Positions 1 through 4,970 of a DNA stretch of 5,084 nt are shown piece by piece. Origin of the DNA: JBDSTW01 sp039914705 (GTDB lineage Bacteria > Pseudomonadota > Gammaproteobacteria > SURF-13); NCBI GenBank assembly GCA_039914705.1, contig JBDSOT010000138.1, positions 1-5,084 of the forward strand. Reading direction: 5' to 3'. How positions within the stretch are numbered: the first letter of the stretch is position 1; each line of letters opens with the position of its first letter. A program made the position numbers and the translations under genes. The notes beneath the pieces were generated by a model. It searched no databases and was not told the DNA's origin. It saw nothing but the letters and a program-made list of their open reading frames with translations.

Positions 1-902
1 GTGGCTACCAGCAGGCGCACGGCATTCGAGCGCAGATTTTTAATGGTGCGATTGCGCGCACCCTGATTCATATCGCCGTGCAGGGCCGCAGCCGCGTAAC
101 CTTTGGCATGCAGATCACGTGCTAAGGAATCGGCGTGACGTTTGGTGGAGGTAAATACAATCGCTTTACTCAGGTCGGCGTCGTCCAGAAAATGTTGTAA
201 CAGACGATTCTTATGCCCAATGTCATTGACATAGTGCAGACGCTGCACTATGTTTTCATGTTTCGCCTTGACATCGGCAACCTGCACGCGCTTCGGTTCT
301 TTCAACAGGCGCTGTGCAAGCTTGCCGATGTTGCCGTCCAGCGTTGCAGAAAACAGCAAGGTCTGGCGCGTCGCCGGCGTGGCGGCGGCAATCTTTTCCA
401 CGGCGTCGATAAAGCCCATATCGAGCATGCGATCTGCTTCATCCAGAATAAGGACTTCCAGGCGCGAAAAATCGACGCGGCCGCGCTCCATGTGATCCAT
501 TAAACGTCCTGGCGTGGCAACCATGATATCCAGGGACTGTGACAGTAATTTATTCTGCGGCGGGTACGGCATGCCGCCCAGAATGCTACCCATCTTGAAG
601 CGCAGATATTTGCCATATTTCACAGCGGCGTCGGTGATCTGGTTGGCCAATTCACGGGTCGGCGTCAATATCAGCACGCGCGGGCCGCGGCTTTGACTGG
701 TAGAGGGCGTGCTCAAGCGTTGCAGAGTGGGCAGGATAAAGGCTGCGGTTTTACCGGTGCCGGTCTGCGCCGAGGCCATGATGTCATGACCGGCCAGCAC
801 CAACGGGATGGATTGGCTCTGGATTGGCGTGGGTATGTTATAGCCGCTGTCGGCGATGGCTTTGAGAATAGCGGGGTTTAAATTTAAATTAGCAAACGAC
901 AT
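1..902 (-). CDS. rhlE: DEAD-box ATP-dependent RNA helicase, RhlE-like (N-terminal 300 residues; cut by window edge)
   Basis: This gene encodes a cytoplasmic ATP-driven RNA helicase of the DEAD-box family, expected to remodel structured RNA in ribosome assembly, mRNA decay or cold adaptation. Translating the minus strand from ATG at 902 gives an open frame to the window edge. The motifs come in family order: Q motif PTPIQ (24-28), Walker A AQTGTGKT (45-52), Ia PTREL (81-85), GG (109-110), TPGR (130-133), DEAD (154-157), SAT (185-187), then the start of the second RecA-like domain with IVFTSTK (248-254), HGDM (275-278) and LVAT (298-301), the beginning of motif V. Motif VI and the C-terminal tail lie outside the window. 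The start is supported by a TGAGGAA Shine-Dalgarno (908-914) five bases upstream and by the usual MSF-type N-terminus of RhlE proteins. Codons 5-8 are a tandem AATTTA repeat encoding NLNL. Membership of the DEAD-box family is certain; RhlE rather than a sister subfamily is my reading of the N-terminus and overall likeness, and the missing C-terminus would decide it. Confidence 0.93.
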   Translation of the reverse strand, partial: MSFANLNLNPAILKAIADSGYNIPTPIQSQSIPLVLAGHDIMASAQTGTGKTAAFILPTLQRLSTPSTSQSRGPRVLILTPTRELANQITDAAVKYGKYLRFKMGSILGGMPYPPQNKLLSQSLDIMVATPGRLMDHMERGRVDFSRLEVLILDEADRMLDMGFIDAVEKIAAATPATRQTLLFSATLDGNIGKLAQRLLKEPKRVQVADVKAKHENIVQRLHYVNDIGHKNRLLQHFLDDADLSKAIVFTSTKRHADSLARDLHAKGYAAAALHGDMNQGARNRTIKNLRSNAVRLLVA

Positions 903-970
903 GTTGTTTCCTCACATGAGTATAAGACTGCGCGCAATAGCGTGCCGTCTTTCGGGCAAAGCACGAGGGC

Positions 971-1003
971 AATAAAAACCGCTGGTGCGACACATCGACC
1001 AGC
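971..1003 (-). terminator. Intrinsic terminator-like hairpin in the helicase leader / downstream of rubredoxin
   Basis: Read on the minus strand, GCTGGT (1003-998) pairs with ACCAGC (986-981). Inside this, CGA (997-995) pairs with TCG (990-988) around a TGTG loop, with one bulged C. That gives nine pairs, followed by GG and then five T (978-974) and ATT. It has the shape of a Rho-independent terminator. It lies 190 nt after the rubredoxin stop and 69 nt before the helicase start. It could end the rubredoxin transcript, or act as an attenuator for transcripts starting at the promoter at 1162-1190. No folding energy was computed. Confidence 0.5.
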
Positions 1004-1161
1004 CAGTTGTTACTGAAACTCAGAAGAACTGAAATCAGGAAGGGTGGAGAGCGATGGATTAAGGCAGGATTACAAGACTTTGATATAAGATGGATGCAAA
1101 CCTGATGCGTAATCATAGCGCAACACTGGCCGAATAGCCAGAGTTTACTAGCATAGTCGAA

Positions 1162-1190
1162 ATTATAGATGAAACGAGATACTTTTTCAG
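1162..1190 (-). promoter_or_regulatory. Candidate sigma70 promoter for the helicase gene
   Basis: On the minus strand a perfect -10 hexamer TATAAT (1167-1162) sits 17 bp after CTGAAA (1190-1185), which matches the -35 consensus TTGACA at four of six positions. The spacing is ideal. Transcription would begin near 1155, just past the rubredoxin stop codon (1193-1195), and give the helicase mRNA a leader of about 250 nt. The only other good -10 nearer the gene, TATACT at 924-919, lacks a -35 and would start transcription inside the Shine-Dalgarno, so I prefer this one. Confidence 0.55.
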
Positions 1191-1192
1191 GT

Positions 1193-1357
1193 TCAGATTT
1201 CAATCATCTCGAAGTCTTCCTTGCGGGCATCGCACTCCGGACATTTCCAGTTGAGAGGAATATCTTCCCAGCGGGTTCCCGGCGCGATGCCTTCCTCCGG
1301 CAGTCCGGCCACCTCGTCGTAAATAAAGCCGCAGATTAGGCACATATATGTTTTCAT
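1193..1357 (-). CDS. Rubredoxin (54 aa, RubA-like)
   Basis: This is a small soluble iron protein carrying one Fe(Cys)4 centre and passing single electrons between a reductase and an acceptor. The 54-residue product has both ligand pairs, CLIC (Cys6, Cys9) and CPEC (Cys39, Cys42), each followed or preceded by the usual surroundings: GFIYDE after the first pair, and the GLPEEGIAPGTRWEDIP stretch and NWKC before the second. Length and the DFEMIEI C-terminus match the short aerobic rubredoxins such as Pseudomonas RubA, as I remember them. The ATG at 1357 has a weak GGA Shine-Dalgarno (1367-1365) seven bases upstream. The gene is divergent from thiD across a 176-nt spacer and upstream of the helicase on the same strand, with a promoter between them. 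The electron partner cannot be told from this window: alkane hydroxylase, oxygen or peroxide reduction, or another redox enzyme are possible. Identity as rubredoxin is very secure. Confidence 0.95.
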   Translation of the reverse strand: MKTYMCLICGFIYDEVAGLPEEGIAPGTRWEDIPLNWKCPECDARKEDFEMIEI

Positions 1358-1398
1358 ACTTTCGTCCAGGATTTATTTGAACACGTTGCGAATAGTTA

Positions 1399-1410
1399 AT
1401 TATCTTATCA
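1399..1410 (-). promoter_or_regulatory. Weak candidate -10 region for rubredoxin
   Basis: On the minus strand the inverted-repeat arm continues into TGATAAGATAAT. It holds two overlapping options: an extended -10, TG-A-TAAGAT (1410-1402), and GATAAT (1404-1399, five of six to TATAAT). No convincing -35 lies 16-18 bp upstream of either. Transcription would start roughly 35-38 nt before the rubredoxin ATG. This is a suggestion based on position. Confidence 0.3.
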
Positions 1411-1449
1411 CTTGTCTGGTGCGGATAAAGTACACTATCCAAGTGATAA
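1405..1449. repeat. Perfect 10-bp inverted repeat between divergent rubredoxin and thiD genes
   Basis: TTATCACTTG (1405-1414) and CAAGTGATAA (1440-1449) are exact reverse complements separated by 25 bp; after one mismatch, three further outer pairs (1401-1403 with 1451-1453) also match. Inside it GGATA (1423-1427) and TATCC (1436-1440) form a second, smaller inverted repeat sharing base 1440. The arm centres are 35 bp apart, a little over three helical turns, as expected of two operator half-sites or two promoter-overlapping sites for a regulator controlling both genes. I do not recognise the motif as belonging to a particular regulator. Confidence 0.6.
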
Positions 1450-1452
1450 AAT
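1444..1452 (+). promoter_or_regulatory. Candidate extended -10 promoter for the thiD-thiE-hemL cluster
   Basis: TG at 1444-1445, one base, then TAAAAT (1447-1452, five of six to TATAAT) forms an extended -10 element, a type that can work without a good -35; none is visible. It overlaps the right arm of the inverted repeat, so a protein bound there would block it. Transcription would start near 1459-1460, about 75 nt before thiD. The leader lacks the conserved elements of a TPP riboswitch. Confidence 0.4.
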
Positions 1453-1533
1453 AGCAAACATGAAACCCCTTTTCCTGTCGCCACGGACAATACGTTAGGC
1501 GCGAGCGTCATTGCTTATGCCAAGGATGAAAAC

Positions 1534-2352
1534 ATGGAATCATCTCAGAAGTCGATACCGCTGGTGATGGTGTTTGCCGGCAATGATCCCACCGGCGGGG
1601 CAGGCATCCAGGCCGATATCGAGACGCTGGCCAGCATGGGCTGCCAGGCCGCGCCCATCATCACCGCGATCACCGTGCAAGACACCACCGGCGTCAAGGA
1701 TTATACCGGGATTAGCGCCACATTGGTGATTGAACAGGCCCGCGCCGTACTCGAAGACATGCCGGTGGCGGCGTTCAAGATCGGCATGCTAGGCCGTAGC
1801 GATATTGCCGAGGCCATTCATGTTTTGCTGACGGAATATCCCCATGTACCTGTGGTGCTTGACCCGGTGCTGGCCTCAGGCAGCAATTACAGCTTCGCCG
1901 ACGACAAGCTCAAAACTATTATTACCACTCTCCTGTTGCCGCAGACCATGGTGCTCACGCCCAATAGCCTTGAGGCGCGCGCACTGGCGTCTACGGCCGA
2001 TACGCTGGATGCCTGTGCGCAACAGTTGCTCGAATACGGTGCGGAATTTGTACTAATTACCGGCACGCACGAAAACACCCCCGAAGTTGTGAACACGCTT
2101 TACGGTAATCGGCGTCTTCTGGAATCGTTCAATTGGGAGCGCCTGCCGGGAAGCTATCACGGCTCGGGTTGCACGCTGTCGTCAGCAATTGCCGGCCTGC
2201 TCGCGCACGGTCTGGAACCTTTCACCGCCATTCACGAGGCCCAGCAATATACCTGGGAGGCGCTAAAATATGGTTATTGTCCGGGCAAGGGACAGTTTTT
2301 GCCTAACCGGCTATTTTGGGCGCGTGGTGCGGAAGACAACGAAGCATCGTGA
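1534..2352 (+). CDS. thiD: ThiD: hydroxymethylpyrimidine / phosphomethylpyrimidine kinase
   Basis: This cytoplasmic ribokinase-fold enzyme phosphorylates 4-amino-5-hydroxymethyl-2-methylpyrimidine (HMP), then its monophosphate, to give HMP diphosphate for thiamine synthesis. The 272 residues match the usual single-domain length. Visible motifs are AGNDPTGGAGIQAD (15-28; most homologues read AGSDSSGGAGIQAD), TAITVQDT (44-51) with Gln49 where the family contacts the pyrimidine, KIGML (82-86), VVLDPV (107-112), LTPN (141-144), ITGTH (175-179) and the ATP-binding/anion-hole loop GSYHGSGCTLSSA (206-218) with Cys213 and no break in it. ATG at 1534 has AAGGA (1522-1526) seven bases upstream. It is the first gene of a tight plus-strand cluster: its stop overlaps the thiE GTG by four bases, which implies translational coupling, and the two products act in consecutive steps. 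Pyridoxal kinase is the nearest alternative, but thiE next door and the motifs favour ThiD strongly. There is no fused ThiE or TenA domain. Confidence 0.96.
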   Translation: MESSQKSIPLVMVFAGNDPTGGAGIQADIETLASMGCQAAPIITAITVQDTTGVKDYTGISATLVIEQARAVLEDMPVAAFKIGMLGRSDIAEAIHVLLTEYPHVPVVLDPVLASGSNYSFADDKLKTIITTLLLPQTMVLTPNSLEARALASTADTLDACAQQLLEYGAEFVLITGTHENTPEVVNTLYGNRRLLESFNWERLPGSYHGSGCTLSSAIAGLLAHGLEPFTAIHEAQQYTWEALKYGYCPGKGQFLPNRLFWARGAEDNEAS

Positions 2353-3008
2353 ATAAACAAATTTTCGTTGATAAAATAAGGCCGCCGTTACGCGGCCTTT
2401 ATGCTATTACAGACGGCGCATTGATTTCGGTGCATGCGCTTGTTAGCCGCGTCGAGCAGGTGCTACAGGGCGGTGCGGCACTGATCCAATATCGTGACAA
2501 AGGTTTGGATGTGGCCCGGCGTGAATGCGAGGTGCGCGCACTGCTCGAATTATGTCGCCAATATCAGGTGCCACTCATCATCAATGACGACGTAGATCTC
2601 GCACAGGCCACAGGCACCGACGGCGTGCATCTTGGGCGCGAGGACCCAGCACTGATTTACGCTAGAGAAAAACTCGGCCCTCACGCTATCATAGGCGTCT
2701 CGTGCTACAACTCGCTTGAACTCGCGTTACAGGCGCAGGCTGGAGGTGCCGATTATGTTGCCTTCGGGGCCTTTTTTCCGTCACACACCAAGCCGCAGGC
2801 GAGACCGGCAGATATGAATTTACTGACTCAGGTGAAGATGCAGTTACACATTCCGGTAGCCGCAATCGGCGGCATCACGCCAGCGCGCGGGGCCGAGTTA
2901 ATTGCGGCCGGTGCCGATCTGTTAGCCGTTGTGCATGGCGTATTCGGGCAGCCAGATGTCCTCGCAGCGGCGCAAACTTACCAACAACTTTTCACCAGCA
3001 AAGGATAA
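2349..3008 (+). CDS. thiE: ThiE: thiamine-phosphate synthase
   Basis: This TIM-barrel enzyme joins HMP diphosphate to hydroxyethylthiazole phosphate, giving thiamine monophosphate and pyrophosphate. The 219-residue product shows GLYAITD (16-22), QYRDK (47-51), the Mg-diphosphate site NDD (79-81), DGVHLG (91-96), IGVSCY (115-120), FGAFFPSHTKP (139-149) with the thiazole-phosphate contact region, and the phosphate-binding PVAAIGGI (169-176). All are as expected for a working enzyme. I chose GTG at 2349, which overlaps the thiD stop in GTGA, because the only longer in-frame option is a TTG at 2316 that adds eleven residues without homology and overlaps thiD by 37 nt, and no ATG lies before the conserved GLYAITD. 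A GGAAG at 2331-2335 is rather distant as a Shine-Dalgarno, so termination-reinitiation from thiD is likely. A strong hairpin sits in codons 10-17. It is followed by hemL after 3 nt. Confidence 0.95.
   Translation: MNKQIFVDKIRPPLRGLYAITDGALISVHALVSRVEQVLQGGAALIQYRDKGLDVARRECEVRALLELCRQYQVPLIINDDVDLAQATGTDGVHLGREDPALIYAREKLGPHAIIGVSCYNSLELALQAQAGGADYVAFGAFFPSHTKPQARPADMNLLTQVKMQLHIPVAAIGGITPARGAELIAAGADLLAVVHGVFGQPDVLAAAQTYQQLFTSKG
2378..2399 (+). other. GC-rich hairpin within the first codons of thiE
   Basis: AAGGCCGC (2378-2385) and GCGGCCTT (2392-2399) are perfect reverse complements around a six-base loop, and the next base is T, giving three T after the GC stem. It lies 29-50 nt downstream of the thiE GTG, inside codons 10-17 (RPPLRGL region), and includes a rare AGG codon. 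It could slow ribosomes, set thiE output relative to thiD, or act as a weak terminator when translation fails; it could also simply follow from the coding of conserved residues. Confidence 0.4.
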
Positions 3009-3011
3009 AAA

Positions 3012-4292
3012 ATGAGCCGATCAGAAGAGCTGTTTATCGAGGCTCAACAACACATCCCCGGCGGGGTAAATTCGCCGGTGCGCGCATTTCGCGGCGTGGG
3101 CGGCAATCCGTTATTCTTTAAGCGCGGTGAGGGTGCCTACCTGATTGATGAGGATGACCGGCCCTACATCGACTATGTCGGCTCCTGGGGTCCGATGATC
3201 CTGGGCCACGCGCATCCCGATGTCGTCAAGGCCGTGCAGGAGGCTGCTCACCAAGGTCTGGGCTTCGGTGCGCCAACCGTCATCGAGACGCGCATGGCCG
3301 AGAAGGTTTGCGAACTGGTGCCGTCCATGCAGATGGTGCGCATGGTCAGCTCCGGCACCGAGGCCACCATGAGCGCGATTCGCCTGGCGCGCGGTTACAC
3401 GGGGCGCGACAAGATCGTGAAATTTGAAGGCTGCTATCACGGACATTCAGATTCCTTATTGATCAAGGCCGGCTCAGGCGCGCTTACATTCGGCGTGCCG
3501 AGTTCAGCCGGTGTGCCCGCCGCATTGGCCGAACACACGATCACCTTAAGCTACAACGACCTCGAACAGACGCGCGCGGCCTTTGCCGAACTCGGTGCGC
3601 AGATCGCCTGCATCATCGTCGAACCGGTGGCGGGAAATATGAATTGTGTGCCGCCCGTACCCGGTTTTCTCGAAGGCCTGCGGGCGCTGTGCGATGAATA
3701 TGGCAGTGTGCTGATTTTTGATGAGGTGATGACCGGTTTTCGCGTGGCCCTGGGTGGCGCGCAACAGCATTACGGCATTACTCCCGATCTCACCACCTTG
3801 GGCAAAGTAATCGGCGGCGGCCTGCCGGTAGCCGCCTTTGGTGGACGCATAGACATCATGCAAAAAATCGCGCCGCTCGGGCCGGTCTATCAGGCCGGCA
3901 CCTTATCCGGCAACCCCATTGCCATGGCGGCGGGCCTGGCGACCTTGAATCAACTTACCCAGCCCGGATTTTACGAGCGGCTAACTGCCGCCACGCAACG
4001 CTTAACATCGGGCATTGCTGCGCACGCTCAAGCATTAGGTATTCCATTTGCCGTGAATCAGGTGGGCGGCATGTTCGGGCTGTTCTTCACGCAGGAAAAA
4101 AACATCCATAATTTCGCGCAGGTCATGAACTGTGACGTAGAGTACTTCAAGCGTTTTTTTCACGGCATGTTAGCAGAGGGTGTTTATCTAGCCCCCTCGG
4201 CCTTCGAGGCGGGCTTCGTGTCGTCGGCACACGGCGATGCGGAAATCGACGCGACAATTGCGGCTGCAGAACGCGTGTTAGCAAAATTATGA
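3012..4292 (+). CDS. hemL: HemL: glutamate-1-semialdehyde 2,1-aminomutase
   Basis: This PLP-dependent class III aminotransferase-fold enzyme moves the amino group of glutamate-1-semialdehyde to form 5-aminolevulinate, the precursor of haem and other tetrapyrroles in the C5 pathway. It works in the cytosol as a homodimer. The 426 residues equal the usual length. Landmarks are PGGVNSPVRAF (16-26), the substrate-binding region around GSWGPMILGHAHP (57-69), the PLP-phosphate loop SSGTEATMSAIRLAR (113-127), YHGHSD (142-147), VEPVAGNMN (203-211), DEVMTGFR (237-244) with the PLP-ring aspartate, and the Schiff-base Lys265 in TLGKVIGGGLP (262-272). ATG at 3012 is preceded by AAAGGA (3000-3005) six bases upstream, formed by the last codons of thiE; only 3 nt separate it from the thiE stop. 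The gene is probably expressed with thiD-thiE. There is no biochemical link to thiamine, but I recall the same order in Pseudomonas and other proteobacteria. All catalytic residues are present. Confidence 0.97.
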   Translation: MSRSEELFIEAQQHIPGGVNSPVRAFRGVGGNPLFFKRGEGAYLIDEDDRPYIDYVGSWGPMILGHAHPDVVKAVQEAAHQGLGFGAPTVIETRMAEKVCELVPSMQMVRMVSSGTEATMSAIRLARGYTGRDKIVKFEGCYHGHSDSLLIKAGSGALTFGVPSSAGVPAALAEHTITLSYNDLEQTRAAFAELGAQIACIIVEPVAGNMNCVPPVPGFLEGLRALCDEYGSVLIFDEVMTGFRVALGGAQQHYGITPDLTTLGKVIGGGLPVAAFGGRIDIMQKIAPLGPVYQAGTLSGNPIAMAAGLATLNQLTQPGFYERLTAATQRLTSGIAAHAQALGIPFAVNQVGGMFGLFFTQEKNIHNFAQVMNCDVEYFKRFFHGMLAEGVYLAPSAFEAGFVSSAHGDAEIDATIAAAERVLAKL

Positions 4293-4313
4293 ACCTGCTA
4301 CTTTACTTATTTT

Positions 4314-4320
4314 AAGGGAG
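4314..4320 (+). promoter_or_regulatory. Shine-Dalgarno that decides the methyltransferase start
   Basis: AAGGGAG at 4314-4320 is a near-perfect ribosome binding site. Two in-frame ATGs follow, at 4323 (two bases away, too close) and 4329 (eight bases away, ideal). This favours 4329, giving an N-terminus of MSLITKLKERV rather than MKMSLITKL. Confidence 0.7.
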
Positions 4321-4328
4321 TTATGAAG

Positions 4329-4970
4329 ATGTCGTTAATAACTAAACTGAAAGAGCGGGTAATGAAAACCTCTCGAGAAAATAAACTAAATCATTTCTAT
4401 TCTATTTACAAAGGCGGGCCTATTGTTGATGTGGGTGTTTCATCCTCGGCTCGTATTAAAGGAGAAAATGTATTTCTGGAAGAATTTGCTCTACGACCCG
4501 ACCTTTATACGGGGCTTGGTGTGGAAGATTTAAGTGAAGTGGCAGCAGCACATCCGGATAAACGCTTTGTCCGCTATGCCGGGGGTAAGTTTCCGTTTAA
4601 AGATAATGAGTTTGATTGGGTCTTCTCCAATGCGGTAATCGAGCACGTTGGAGATGACGACGCGCACCTTATGTTCATTAATGAAATGCTGCGAGTAGCT
4701 AAGACTGTATTTTTTACTACGCCGAATAAATTCTTTCCTGTAGAAAGCCATACCAATGCCATTTTTTTACATTGGGTGCCAGGAGAAATATTTTATCGCT
4801 GGTGCGCGCGTTATCGGCCATATTGGAATGAAACCAATCTGCGTTTATTGAGCTATAGTAAGCTGAATAGCCTCATGAAAAAATCTAATGCGCAGGAATA
4901 CAAGATATACAAAAATTCCATGCTCGGGTGGCCATTGACCTTCACCGTGGTATGTAAAAGCCAGAACTGA
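4329..4970 (+). CDS. Class I SAM-dependent methyltransferase (Methyltransf_11-like), substrate unknown
   Basis: A 213-residue protein with a Rossmann-type methyltransferase core and a short basic N-terminus (LKERVMKTSRENK). There is no signal peptide or membrane span. The SAM-binding motif I is IVDVGVSSSARIKG (32-45), lacking the usual GxGxG; the DVGV-S/T-S version is one I recall from a family linked to polysaccharide or glycosyltransferase loci. LGVEDLS (63-69) sits at motif II, FPFKDNEFDWVFSNAVIEHV (88-107) at motifs III-IV, LRVAKTVFFTTPNKFFPVESHT (121-142) at the next strand, and LGWPLTFTVVCK (199-210) near the end. It is clearly AT-richer than its neighbours: four 60-base lines I counted (from 4381, 4561, 4801, 4861) hold 20, 27, 27 and 20 G+C, against 37 and 40 in the hemL lines from 3301 and 3361. 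It starts 36 nt after hemL with no visible terminator between, so co-transcription is possible. The methylated substrate cannot be inferred; a sugar or lipid-linked intermediate is a guess from family context. Confidence 0.85.
   Translation: MSLITKLKERVMKTSRENKLNHFYSIYKGGPIVDVGVSSSARIKGENVFLEEFALRPDLYTGLGVEDLSEVAAAHPDKRFVRYAGGKFPFKDNEFDWVFSNAVIEHVGDDDAHLMFINEMLRVAKTVFFTTPNKFFPVESHTNAIFLHWVPGEIFYRWCARYRPYWNETNLRLLSYSKLNSLMKKSNAQEYKIYKNSMLGWPLTFTVVCKSQN

Noticed and set aside
213..881. Plus-strand frames opposite the helicase
   Set aside because: The minus strand here encodes the ordered DEAD-box motifs; the plus-strand frames are shadows with no recognisable protein.
919..924. TATACT on the minus strand as a helicase -10 element
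   Set aside because: A good hexamer, but without a -35, and the predicted start near 912 would fall within the Shine-Dalgarno at 908-914.
889..1203. 104-codon minus-strand frame between rubredoxin and the helicase
   Set aside because: It overlaps both genes at its ends, has no ribosome binding site, is rich in Cys/His/Ser in no recognisable pattern, and covers the promoter and terminator-like hairpin; best read as non-coding leader.
1200..1511. 103-codon minus-strand frame covering the rubredoxin gene and the divergent spacer
   Set aside because: It is in a different frame from the rubredoxin, whose four cysteines and family motifs are unmistakable, and it shows no recognisable domain.
2316..2348. 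Upstream TTG start for thiE adding eleven residues
   Set aside because: The extension (GAWCGRQRSI) has no family likeness, overlaps thiD by 37 nt and lacks a Shine-Dalgarno; the GTG at 2349 gives the typical 4-nt overlap.
4323..4328. Upstream ATG for the methyltransferase
   Set aside because: It is only two bases from the strong AAGGGAG site; ATG 4329 at eight bases is the better start.
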